The notes under the pieces were generated by a model. The model did no database searches. It saw only the letters and a program-made list of their open reading frames with translations, and was not told the origin of the DNA. 47,238 nucleotides of DNA from Pseudomonadota bacterium (GTDB lineage Bacteria; Pseudomonadota; Gammaproteobacteria; Pseudomonadales; Oleiphilaceae), in the NCBI GenBank assembly GCA_023430625.1, contig JAEZAA010000083.1, positions 1 to 47,238 on the forward strand, given 5' to 3'. Positions 25,931 to 33,991 of the stretch are shown one piece after another. The position numbers and the translations under genes are program-made. How positions within the stretch are numbered: the first letter of the stretch is position 1; each line of letters opens with the position of its first letter.

Positions 25931-26842
25931 ATGATTAAACAGCGCACTTTAAAAAACATAATCCGTGCCACCGGCGTGGGCCTGCACTCGGGACAAAAGG
26001 TTTACCTGACCTTGAAGCCCGCTCCGGTTGATACCGGTATTGTGTTTTGCCGGACCGATCTGGACCCGGTGGTCGAGATCCCGGCGCGTGCCGACGCGGT
26101 CGGTGAAACCCTGTTATGCACCACGCTGGTGAAGGATGGTGTCAAGGTCGCGACGGTTGAGCATCTGCTGTCCGCCATGGCGGGACTGGGCATCGACAAC
26201 TGCTACGTCGAGCTCAGTGCGGCGGAAGTGCCGATCATGGATGGCAGCGCCGGTCCGTTCGTGTTTCTGATCCAGTCCGCGGGTATTCAGGAACAGGAAG
26301 CCGCCAAGAAGTTCATCCGCATCAAGCGTGAAGTGACCGTGACCGAGGGTGATCGCCGCGCGACCTTCGTCCCCTTCGATGGTTTTAAGGTGTCCTTCGG
26401 AATCGACTTCGACCATCCCGTCTTCAAGGGCCGCTCGCAAAATGCGGTCGTTGACTTCTCCAGTACCTCCTTTGTGAAGGAAGTGAGCCGGGCACGGACC
26501 TTCGGCTTCATGCGGGATATTGAAAAACTACGCTCCATGAACCTGGCGCTGGGTGGAAGTCCCGACAACGCCATTGTGGTCGACGACTACCGCATCCTGA
26601 ACGAAGACGGCTTGCGCTACGAAGACGAGTTCGTCAAGCACAAGATCCTGGATGCTATCGGTGATCTTTATCTGCTGGGCAACAGCCTGGTGGGTGAGTT
26701 CCGTGGCTTCAAGTCGGGTCACGGCCTGAATAACAAGCTGCTGCGCACGTTAATGGCACAGGAAGATGCCTGGGACGTGGTCACCTTCGAGGATGCGGCC
26801 AAGGCGCCCATTTCCTACATGAAGCCAGTGCTTGCTGGCTAA
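25931..26842 (+). CDS. lpxC: UDP-3-O-acyl-N-acetylglucosamine deacetylase LpxC
   Basis: LpxC is the zinc amidase that performs the committed step of lipid A synthesis. The start at 25931 (MIKQRTLKNIIRATGVGLHSG) matches the family; the frame is open 10 codons further upstream, but those codons overlap the promoter region. The 303-residue sequence has the zinc His in TVEHLLSAMAGLGIDN, PIMDGSAGPF, RARTFGFMRDIE and HKILDAIGDLYL (second His/Asp zinc ligands), plus FKSGHGLNNKLL with the catalytic His. The preceding ftsZ terminator implies its own promoter, which I could not place confidently. Confidence 0.97.
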   Translation: MIKQRTLKNIIRATGVGLHSGQKVYLTLKPAPVDTGIVFCRTDLDPVVEIPARADAVGETLLCTTLVKDGVKVATVEHLLSAMAGLGIDNCYVELSAAEVPIMDGSAGPFVFLIQSAGIQEQEAAKKFIRIKREVTVTEGDRRATFVPFDGFKVSFGIDFDHPVFKGRSQNAVVDFSSTSFVKEVSRARTFGFMRDIEKLRSMNLALGGSPDNAIVVDDYRILNEDGLRYEDEFVKHKILDAIGDLYLLGNSLVGEFRGFKSGHGLNNKLLRTLMAQEDAWDVVTFEDAAKAPISYMKPVLAG

Positions 26843-26870
26843 TTCTGCCTTTGCGCGATAAGCCAAGTGT

Positions 26871-26900
26871 CCGCCGGCCGGATATTAATCCGGCTGGCGG
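26871..26900. terminator. Convergent hairpin between lpxC and dciA
   Basis: CCGCCGGCCGGAT (26871-26883) pairs with ATCCGGCTGGCGG (26888-26900) over 13 bases with one wobble and an ATTA loop. The dciA stop codon lies in the loop (26885-26887). There is no T-run on either side, so it may act as a barrier or 3' stabiliser for both transcripts rather than a classical terminator. Confidence 0.5.
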
Positions 26901-27346
26901 GTATGACTGGCAAGCCGTCGCAGAACCTGCTTTAGACCCTCGTGTTCGGTATGTTCCGCTTCCTGTAACAAGAGCTCTGCATTGTCCTGCGACAGTCGGT
27001 TTGCCTGCCGGACTGGCCTGCGGGGCCGCGATTGCGGGCGCACTTTGATCTGAATCCCCTGTACCTGAAGTTCCGGCAGTTGTTGCTGGATATTGCGCAG
27101 AATCCCTCCCTGTAATTGCCGTAATCTTGCGGCCCAAGCGCCAGAGTGGGTGATCAGCAACAAGCAGTGTTCCTTGATTCCTGCAATTAGGACCTGCGAA
27201 TGTAGGTCTGCGGGGATAAACCGATAAACCTGTTTTTGCAGTGCCGCCAGCCGCTCCGAGTGAGCGATCAACTGCCTCAGTGGCGAACGCCGATCCGTGA
27301 GAACTCGTTGCAAAACTGGCTTATCTGTAGGATCAGGAGGAGTCAT
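26885..27346 (-). CDS. dciA: DciA-family replicative helicase loader (DUF721)
   Basis: This 153-residue protein belongs to DUF721, characterised in Pseudomonas as DciA, the helicase operator used by most bacteria that lack DnaC. The conserved core is visible: PLRQLIAHSERLAALQKQVYRFIPADL, then CLLLITHSGAWAARLRQLQ (the W and R-L-R pattern typical of the KH-like domain). A disordered basic tail follows (RPQSRPRRPVRQAN). Position between lpxC and the M23 peptidase/secA pair is the same as in Pseudomonas. No strong ribosome site precedes the ATG. Its stop codon is inside the convergent hairpin. Confidence 0.88.
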   Translation of the reverse strand: MTPPDPTDKPVLQRVLTDRRSPLRQLIAHSERLAALQKQVYRFIPADLHSQVLIAGIKEHCLLLITHSGAWAARLRQLQGGILRNIQQQLPELQVQGIQIKVRPQSRPRRPVRQANRLSQDNAELLLQEAEHTEHEGLKQVLRRLASHTRQPD

Positions 27347-27527
27347 GGTCGATATTCGCGGTGAGAGCTAAGTCACTTTGTGAGTAATTTGAACATAACG
27401 TAACATGCTGAAACGAACGATTTGCGTTAGTCTGTTACACTTTTCTTAAACCATAGCGGTTCCGCGAGTACACGAGTGCCGTTTCATTAGCGTTGGCAGC
27501 GCCTGTTATCGGGTAGAAACTTCCTCC

Positions 27528-28475
27528 ATGAACATCATTTTGGTCAGCCGTAAGCACGGGCAGGCAACCACGGTTACGCTAGGTAAGGGAGCGCTTACTG
27601 CGGCAGGTATTTTCCTATCACTGCTGCTTGTTGGCGCGGGTACGGCGGCCTATCTTCTGCTCAAACCATACTTGATCCCAGGTACGCTCGCAACGGGCGC
27701 GCTCGATCCGGCCATCGTCGAAGCCTGGGATCGGCGTTTGCAGAGTCAGCGTCAGGAAATCGAATCGCTGAAGCAATATTCCACTGAACAGGTGGATGCC
27801 TTGACGCTGCGTCTGGGCGAGATGCAGGCCCGGCTGATGCGTCTCGATGCGCTGGGGCAACGGTTGACCGTTGTGGCCAAACTGGACGAGGGGGAGTTTG
27901 ACTTCGTCAGCCCGCCCGCTCTGGGTGGCCCCCTGGAAGTTCAACCCGGCGAGTCAAACCAGATGCCGGCACTGCAAGCCTCCCTGGAGCAGATTCAGGC
28001 CCAGATCGAGCACCGGGCACAACAGCTGGAATTGCTCAACGAGCTCTTTGCCAACCGCCAGTTCGAAGATGAGCGCTTCATCGCCGGGCGGCCGATTACG
28101 CGGGGCTGGCTCTCCTCTCATTTTGGCTATCGCACCGATCCCTTTACCGGGCGTCGCGCCTGGCACGCGGGGCTCGACTTCGCCGGCAAGGATGGCAGCG
28201 ATATCGTTGCCGTTGCCGGCGGGATTGTCACCACGGCAGAGGAAAAAAACGGCTACGGCATGCTGGTCGTGATCAACCATGGTGGAGGTTTGGTGACCCG
28301 CTATGCCCACTGCAAGAAGCTGCTGGTCAAGGTGGGCGATATCGTGCAGAAAGGTCAGGCGATCGCGCTGATGGGCAGCACTGGCCGCTCCACCGGTACT
28401 CATGTCCATTTCGAGGTCATGAAAGATGGCCGCCACGTGAATCCGCTCAAGTACATCAACCGGGCCGGGCGCTAG
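27528..28475 (+). CDS. M23 family (LytM) peptidoglycan endopeptidase
   Basis: The 315-residue protein is anchored by one N-terminal membrane helix (about 22-46). A periplasmic coiled coil follows (WDRRLQSQRQEIESLKQYS and LEQIQAQIEHRAQQLELLNEL). The LytM domain spans about 185-312. Its zinc and catalytic residues are all present: HAGLD (H-x3-D), YAH and HVHFE (H-x-H). It is predicted to be an active D,D-endopeptidase cutting peptide cross-bridges. Pseudomonas has an equivalent gene immediately before secA. No clear ribosome site was seen upstream. Its exact relation to MepM or other members is not decided here. Confidence 0.9.
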   Translation: MNIILVSRKHGQATTVTLGKGALTAAGIFLSLLLVGAGTAAYLLLKPYLIPGTLATGALDPAIVEAWDRRLQSQRQEIESLKQYSTEQVDALTLRLGEMQARLMRLDALGQRLTVVAKLDEGEFDFVSPPALGGPLEVQPGESNQMPALQASLEQIQAQIEHRAQQLELLNELFANRQFEDERFIAGRPITRGWLSSHFGYRTDPFTGRRAWHAGLDFAGKDGSDIVAVAGGIVTTAEEKNGYGMLVVINHGGGLVTRYAHCKKLLVKVGDIVQKGQAIALMGSTGRSTGTHVHFEVMKDGRHVNPLKYINRAGR

Positions 28476-28490
28476 CCGCCTATCCTGCTT

Positions 28491-28511
28491 CCGCCCTGAT
28501 TTGACGGGCGG
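28491..28511 (+). other. GC-rich hairpin after the M23 gene
   Basis: CCGCCC (28491-28496) and GGGCGG (28506-28511) pair around a 9-base loop, 15 bases after the stop. No T-run follows, so termination would need Rho or another factor. Confidence 0.35.
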
Positions 28512-28534
28512 GGCGGAGGGGCCGGAACTTCTCT

Positions 28535-28563
28535 TTAACCTGTTACGGAATTGAGGTTAGAAT
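28535..28563 (+). promoter_or_regulatory. Candidate secA promoter
   Basis: TTAACC (28535-28540) and TAGAAT (28558-28563) are separated by 17 bases. The -10 matches consensus at 5 of 6 and the -35 at 4 of 6. The transcript would start near 28570 and carry a leader of about 235 bases before secA. Confidence 0.45.
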
Positions 28564-28805
28564 GTGCAGCTGCATGACCGCCGGTCGTCATTGTGTTGGT
28601 GGTGGTCTGTGCTGTAGATAAGAATCCGAGATTCGACCAGGTTCCGGCGTGCCTCCTGCATTTGCCTATGTCAGCGCGCCGTTGCGTGCCGGTCTGCACC
28701 AGTCTGGCGAGAGTAAAATGACAGCCAGCGTTCTGAAACGCCGCTGCGTCTGCCGGACGTATTTCCGTTAATCAATGCTCGACGAGCTGTATAAGCTGGA
28801 AGGAT
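28564..28805 (+). other. Long secA leader with mini-ORFs
   Basis: Within the gap of 330 bases between the M23 gene and secA, no normal gene is present. Three short ATG frames occur: 28574-28621 (15 codons), 28718-28771 (17 codons) and 28775-28843 (22 codons, overlapping the secA start in another frame). None has a strong ribosome site, and no SecM-like arrest sequence was recognised. Confidence 0.4.
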
Positions 28806-31538
28806 ATGTTAGCTACTATCGCCAAGAAGATCTTCGGAAGTAAGAACAGCCGTGAGCTCAAGCGGATGGGCAAAATCGTCAAGCGCATCAATGAGTTTGA
28901 GGAGTCTATCGCGGCGCTCGACGAACAGGCATTGCGCAACAAGACCCAAGAGTTCAAGCAGCGTCTGGCACAGGGTTCGACCCTCGACGATATTTTGCCG
29001 GAAGCCTTCGCTGTGGTGCGCGAGGCGGCCAAGCGTGTGCTGGGCATGCGCCACTTTGACGTCCAGATGATCGGCGGTATCACCCTGCACGAAGGGAAAA
29101 TCGCGGAAATGCGGACCGGGGAAGGGAAGACGCTGGTCGCAACCCTGCCTTGTTACCTGAATGCCCTAACGGGCAAAGGCGTTCACGTGGTGACGGTAAA
29201 CGATTACCTGGCTCAGCGTGACTCCAAGTGGATGGGCGCCGTTCATGAGTATCTGGGCCTGACGGTCGGTGTGATCCTGTCGGGTCAGGATGCCCAGACC
29301 AAGCGGACGGCCTATGGGGCGGACATCACCTACGGTACCAATAACGAATTCGGTTTCGACTACCTGCGCGACAACATGGCCTTCAGTGTGGAGGACAAGG
29401 TACAGCGCGGATTGTCTTATTCCATTGTCGACGAGGTCGACTCGATCCTGATTGACGAGGCGCGTACGCCGCTCATCATCAGCGGCGCCGCCGAAGACAG
29501 CTCAGCGCTGTACAAGCAGGTCAACGAGCTGGTGCCGGCGCTCAAGCGGGCACCGACACCGGAGAAGGATCAGGAGCCGGACGGCGATTACCTGATCGAC
29601 GAGAAAACCCGGCAGGTGGAACTGACCGAGCAGGGGCATGCCAAGGTCGAGGAGCTGCTCACCAAGCGTGGTCTGCTGGAAGAAGGTGGCAACCTCTATG
29701 CCGCCAACAACCTCGGCTTGCTGCATCACGTCTATTCGGCGCTGCGCGCCCATGCGCTGTTCCAGCGCGACGTGGACTACATCGTGCAGGACAACCAGAT
29801 TGTCATCGTTGACGAACATACCGGACGCACCATGCCCGGTCGGCGTTGGGGTGACGGCTTGCACCAGGCGATCGAGGCGAAGGAAGGCGTTCGGATCCAG
29901 AACGAGAGCCAGACCCTGGCCTCGACTACCTTCCAGAACTATTTCCGGATTTACGAGAAGCTCTCGGGCATGACCGGGACTGCCGACACCGAGGCGTTCG
30001 AATTCCGTCAGATCTATGGTCTGGACGTGATCGTCATTCCAACCAACAAGCCGGTGCAGCGGAAGGACTACAACGACCTCGTCTACATGACCATGGAAGA
30101 GAAGTTCCAGGCCATTGTCGACGACATCAAGGATACCGTTGCAACCGGACGGCCCGTCTTGGTGGGCACCGCGTCGGTTGAAGCGTCGGAGTACCTGTCC
30201 AACTTCTTGAAGAAGCAGGGCATCAAGCACAACGTCCTGAACGCCAAGTATCACGCGCAGGAAGCCCAGATCATTGCACAGGCCGGCCGTCCGGGCGCCG
30301 TGACGATTGCCACGAACATGGCTGGTCGTGGTACCGACATCGTACTGGGTGGAAACTGGGAAGCCGAGGCAGGCGACCTGAAGACTCTCTCGCCGGAAGA
30401 AGTGGAGCGCCTGAAGAGCGAATGGCAGCAACGCCATGACGCCGTGCTGACGGCAGGTGGTCTGCACGTTATTGGCACCGAGCGTCATGAATCACGCCGG
30501 ATCGATAACCAACTGCGGGGCCGTTCAGGGCGCCAAGGCGATCCGGGCAGTACCCGCTTTTATCTGTCGCTTGAAGACAACCTGATGCGGATTTTTGCTT
30601 CCGATCGGGTGAAGAACATCATGCAGGCTTTGGGCATGCAGAAGGGCGAAGCCATCGAGCACCGGATGGTCAGCAATGCCATCGAAAAAGCCCAGCGCAA
30701 GGTCGAAGGACGTAACTTCGACATCCGCAAATCCATTCTCGAATATGACGACGTTGCCAATGACCAGCGTCGGGTCATCTACGAGCAGCGCAATGAAGTC
30801 ATGGCGCTGGACGACGTGTCGGAAATGATCTCTGTGATCCGGCGTGACGTGGTGAACGAGGCGGTCAGTCAGTTCGTACCACCGGAAAGCGTGCCCGAGC
30901 AGTGGGATATCGCTGGCCTGGAGAAGCATCTGGAGACCGAGTTCGATGTTCGGTTGCCGGTTCAGCAGTGGCTGGATGAGGATGACAACCTGTACGAAGA
31001 ACCCATGCGTGAGCGGATTCTTCAGGAGATCGAACGGGTTTACCAGGAGAAAGAGGCGGTGGTTGGCGCAGAGCCTCTGCGCCGGTTTGAAAAGCAGGTG
31101 TTCCTGCAGGTTCTGGACTCCCTGTGGAAAGAGCATCTGGCTAATATGGATCACCTGCGTCAGGGTATTCACCTGCGCGGCTATGCCCAGAAGAACCCCA
31201 AGCAGGAATACAAGCGTGAGGCCTTTGAGCTGTTTCAAACCATGCTCAACAGCATCAAGCATGATGTGATCCGGGTCATCAGCCATGTCCGGGTACAGCG
31301 TCAGGAAGAAATCGAGGAGATGGAGCGTCAGCGCCGGGAGGCTCTGGAGCGTCAGTTGAAGACCGCTCAGGCGCAGCACGAGGAGCGTTCGGGGCTTGAG
31401 CCCGAGGCGGATCAAGATGCAGCGGGCATGGAACAGGCTCAGCCGTTCGTGCGCGACGGCGTCAAGATCGGTCGGAATGATCCGTGCCCCTGTGGTTCGG
31501 GCAAGAAATACAAGCAATGCCATGGGCGGATCGAGTAA
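28806..31538 (+). CDS. secA: Preprotein translocase ATPase SecA
   Basis: SecA drives secretory proteins through SecYEG using ATP. The 910-residue sequence has Walker A in EMRTGEGKTL (GEGKT 105-109), the DEVDSILIDEARTPL Walker B region, TNNEFGFDYLRDN, GRTMPGRRW, and GRGTDIVLGGNWEAE in the second nucleotide fold. The C-terminal zinc finger that binds SecB is complete: C894, C896, C905 and H906. GGAAGGA (28797-28803) precedes the ATG. It is preceded by an unusually long leader and followed by a perfect hairpin. Confidence 0.98.
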   Translation: MLATIAKKIFGSKNSRELKRMGKIVKRINEFEESIAALDEQALRNKTQEFKQRLAQGSTLDDILPEAFAVVREAAKRVLGMRHFDVQMIGGITLHEGKIAEMRTGEGKTLVATLPCYLNALTGKGVHVVTVNDYLAQRDSKWMGAVHEYLGLTVGVILSGQDAQTKRTAYGADITYGTNNEFGFDYLRDNMAFSVEDKVQRGLSYSIVDEVDSILIDEARTPLIISGAAEDSSALYKQVNELVPALKRAPTPEKDQEPDGDYLIDEKTRQVELTEQGHAKVEELLTKRGLLEEGGNLYAANNLGLLHHVYSALRAHALFQRDVDYIVQDNQIVIVDEHTGRTMPGRRWGDGLHQAIEAKEGVRIQNESQTLASTTFQNYFRIYEKLSGMTGTADTEAFEFRQIYGLDVIVIPTNKPVQRKDYNDLVYMTMEEKFQAIVDDIKDTVATGRPVLVGTASVEASEYLSNFLKKQGIKHNVLNAKYHAQEAQIIAQAGRPGAVTIATNMAGRGTDIVLGGNWEAEAGDLKTLSPEEVERLKSEWQQRHDAVLTAGGLHVIGTERHESRRIDNQLRGRSGRQGDPGSTRFYLSLEDNLMRIFASDRVKNIMQALGMQKGEAIEHRMVSNAIEKAQRKVEGRNFDIRKSILEYDDVANDQRRVIYEQRNEVMALDDVSEMISVIRRDVVNEAVSQFVPPESVPEQWDIAGLEKHLETEFDVRLPVQQWLDEDDNLYEEPMRERILQEIERVYQEKEAVVGAEPLRRFEKQVFLQVLDSLWKEHLANMDHLRQGIHLRGYAQKNPKQEYKREAFELFQTMLNSIKHDVIRVISHVRVQRQEEIEEMERQRREALERQLKTAQAQHEERSGLEPEADQDAAGMEQAQPFVRDGVKIGRNDPCPCGSGKKYKQCHGRIE

Positions 31539-31553
31539 GGTGCGCTCAAAGCC

Positions 31554-31578
31554 CACGGCTGCTCCATGAGCAGCCGTG
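31554..31578 (+). terminator. Perfect hairpin after secA, no T-run
   Basis: CACGGCTGCTC (31554-31564) and GAGCAGCCGTG (31568-31578) pair perfectly over 11 bases with a CAT loop, 15 bases after the secA stop. The next bases are CGGCAAC, so the U-tract of a classical terminator is missing. Confidence 0.5.
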
Positions 31579-31744
31579 CGGCAACAACCGGTACCTAGTT
31601 TCTGAATTGAGAGACGGATGAAGGGCAACCTTCTCCTTAGAATGTGGGGCGGGGCAGTCGACTCAATGAGTTGGCGGCCACCGCTCCATTTGCGTTCAAA
31701 GACCTGGAAACATTTTATTTTTAACGAGTGGGAGAGCGGCGGTC

Positions 31745-32965
31745 ATGGCGGTCGGATTGGCACCTTTGCCTGAGTTTCATGGGATCGACGGGGTTCGCAT
31801 TGGCGTGACCAGTGCCGGTATCAAGCGCCCGGGTAAGCGCGACATCGTCTTGTTCGAGTTGGCGGAAGGCACTCGCACGGCGGGCGTGTTTACCAAAAAC
31901 GCTTTTTGCGCGGCACCGGTGGTCTTGGCCAAGGCGAATCTTGCGGTGGCCAGCCCTCGCTATTTGCTGATCAATACCGGCAATGCCAATGCAGGCACCG
32001 GTGAAGCCGGCATGCGCAACGCCCAGGCCTGCTGTGCCTGGGTCGCGGAGCAGGGTGGCGTGGCGTCTGAGCAGGTGCTGCCGTTCTCGACTGGTGTGAT
32101 CGGTGAACCGCTCCCGGTGGATAAGATCCAGGCGGCAATTCCCTCTGCCTTCGCCAACCTCTGCGATAATGCCTGGGATGCGGCTGCACAGGGAATCATG
32201 ACCACAGACACGCTACCGAAAGGGGCGTCCGTGCGGCTCGACATTGGCGGCCATCCGGTCCACATCTCGGGAATCAGCAAGGGGGCCGGCATGATCCGGC
32301 CGAACATGGCGACGATGTTGGGTTATGTGGCAACCGACGCCACCATTGACCAGGCACTGCTGCAGCGGCTGGTGCGGGAAATGGCGGATGCGTCGTTCAA
32401 CCGCATCACGATCGATGGCGATACCTCCACCAACGACTCCTGCCTGCTGATTGCAACGGGCAAAAGTGGCGCCCCAGCCTTTACCGAGGAAAACGAAGCG
32501 CTGTGGGCACCCTTCAGGCAGGCACTGCGGCAGCTATTCATGACCCTGGCTCAGGCGATCGTGCGGGATGGCGAGGGTGCCACCAAGTTTGTCACCGTGC
32601 AGGTCAATGGCGCCGGCACGCAAGATGAGGCGCTGGACGTGGCTTACACCATCGCCCACTCGCCGCTGGTTAAAACCGCGCTGTACGCCAGCGATCCGAA
32701 CTGGGGGCGTATCCTGGCGGCCATTGGCCGTGCGGGCGTCGCCGACCTCGACGTGACGAAGATCGACGTGTTCCTGAACCAGACCTGTATCGCCCAGAAG
32801 GGCGGTCGCGCGCCAACCTATACCGAGGAGCAGGGTCAGGCGGAGATGAGCAAGGAGGAGATCTGCATTCGCGTTGAGCTGAACCGCGGCGCGGTCTCAG
32901 AGGTGATCTGGACCACGGATTTGTCTCACGAGTACGTGCGGATCAATGCCGAATACCGGACCTGA
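31745..32965 (+). CDS. argJ: Bifunctional ornithine acetyltransferase / N-acetylglutamate synthase ArgJ
   Basis: ArgJ recycles the acetyl group from N-acetylornithine to glutamate in the cyclic arginine pathway. The 406-residue precursor contains the self-cleavage site in NMATMLGYVATD, cutting between A189 and T190. Thr190 becomes the N-terminal nucleophile of the beta chain. NTGNANAGTGEAG and GDTSTNDSCL are also family signatures, and the C-terminus ends HEYVRINAEYRT. Whether it has both activities or only the acetyltransferase one cannot be read from the sequence. It sits between secA and the Nudix-ThiE gene, as in Pseudomonas. Confidence 0.95.
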   Translation: MAVGLAPLPEFHGIDGVRIGVTSAGIKRPGKRDIVLFELAEGTRTAGVFTKNAFCAAPVVLAKANLAVASPRYLLINTGNANAGTGEAGMRNAQACCAWVAEQGGVASEQVLPFSTGVIGEPLPVDKIQAAIPSAFANLCDNAWDAAAQGIMTTDTLPKGASVRLDIGGHPVHISGISKGAGMIRPNMATMLGYVATDATIDQALLQRLVREMADASFNRITIDGDTSTNDSCLLIATGKSGAPAFTEENEALWAPFRQALRQLFMTLAQAIVRDGEGATKFVTVQVNGAGTQDEALDVAYTIAHSPLVKTALYASDPNWGRILAAIGRAGVADLDVTKIDVFLNQTCIAQKGGRAPTYTEEQGQAEMSKEEICIRVELNRGAVSEVIWTTDLSHEYVRINAEYRT

Positions 32966-32992
32966 ACGAACATCGGAACATCGGGAGGACTC

Positions 32993-33946
32993 ATGAGTCG
33001 CGTGGTCCATGTTGCCGCGGCAGTCATTCGGCGCGCTGATAATGCCATCCTGATCGCACGCCGGCCGGACCGGGTGCATCAGGGCGGGCTGTGGGAGTTT
33101 CCCGGCGGCAAGGTCGAGCCTGGCGAAACTGTCCGCGAGGCTTTGGCCCGTGAGCTGTACGAGGAGCTGGGGATTCAGGTCAGTGCTGACTCACCACGGA
33201 ATCAGCCGCTGATCCAGGTGGCTCATGACTATGGTGACAAGCGGGTCTTTCTCGATGTCTGGGAGGTTGCTGACTTCACCGGCGAGCCGGTGGGGCGGGA
33301 AGGACAACCCCTGCAGTGGGTGATGCCAGAGGCATTGGCCGACTTTGAATTTCCGGCCGCCAATTGGCCGATCATGCAAGCGGCCAGGCTGCCGGCACGG
33401 TATCTGATCACCGGCAATTTCGACTCCCAGGCGGAATTTGTGCACCGGCTTGAGGCGGCCTTGGCGCAAGGCGTCGAAATGGTGCAGTTGCGGCTGAAGC
33501 CGATGCCCAGTCTGGAGCGGCAGAAAATCACGGAACTGGCGCTGGCGCACTGTCGTGCGGCGCAGGCAAAGCTGCTGCTGAAGGGGGATGCAAAACTGGT
33601 GCAAAGCTTGCAGGCGGATGGCCTGCATCTAACCAGTCACGAACTCATGGGATTGCGGGAGCGTCCTTTGCCGGAGCCATTCTGGGTTGCCGCGTCTTGC
33701 CATGATCCTGAGCAGTTGGCTCAGGCCCAGCGTCTGGGTGTGGAGTTCGTGGTGTTATCGCCGGTCAAGCCAACCCCATCCCATCCGGACGCGCAGGCCT
33801 TGGGCTGGGAAAACTTTGCGACCTGGGTCCGAGACACCAGATTACCCGTGTATGCATTGGGCGGTCTGGGTGAGAGCGATATTGCCCAGGCACGCCAAAG
33901 CGGTGCCCAGGGTGTGGCAGCGATCCGGACTTGGTGGGGACGCTGA
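32993..33946 (+). CDS. Nudix hydrolase (MutT-like) fused to a ThiE-like domain
   Basis: The 317-residue protein has two domains. Residues 1-130 form a MutT-type Nudix hydrolase with a complete Nudix box (G39-x5-E45-x7-REL-x-EELGI), expected to clean oxidised nucleotides such as 8-oxo-dGTP. Residues about 135-317 form a TIM-barrel ThiE/TenI-like domain (thiamine phosphate synthase family). There QLRLKPMPSLERQK, DGLHLTSHELMGLRERPLP, ASCHDPEQLAQAQRLG and FVVLSPVKPTPSHP align with the family. The usual GADGVHLGQxD pattern is replaced by ADGLHLTSHE, so thiamine synthesis is doubtful. The same fusion is known after argJ in pseudomonads. GGGAGGA precedes the ATG. Confidence 0.92.
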   Translation: MSRVVHVAAAVIRRADNAILIARRPDRVHQGGLWEFPGGKVEPGETVREALARELYEELGIQVSADSPRNQPLIQVAHDYGDKRVFLDVWEVADFTGEPVGREGQPLQWVMPEALADFEFPAANWPIMQAARLPARYLITGNFDSQAEFVHRLEAALAQGVEMVQLRLKPMPSLERQKITELALAHCRAAQAKLLLKGDAKLVQSLQADGLHLTSHELMGLRERPLPEPFWVAASCHDPEQLAQAQRLGVEFVVLSPVKPTPSHPDAQALGWENFATWVRDTRLPVYALGGLGESDIAQARQSGAQGVAAIRTWWGR

Positions 33947-33991
33947 ACCGGAGCGACCGTAGGTCCGAAAGGTTGTAGAGAGGCTCAGACA

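Noticed and set aside
28476..28805. secM-like arrest peptide upstream of secA
   Set aside because: No frame of suitable length with a signal sequence and arrest motif exists; only mini-ORFs of 15-22 codons were found.
28775..28843. Mini-ORF containing DELYK, as in the GFP C-terminus, as a sign of vector sequence
   Set aside because: Only five residues match, the flanking sequence is unrelated to any reporter cassette, and the surrounding genes are in normal chromosomal order. Chance similarity.
33947..33991. Molybdenum cofactor riboswitch before moaC
   Set aside because: The gap is 45 bases, far too short for the known aptamer.
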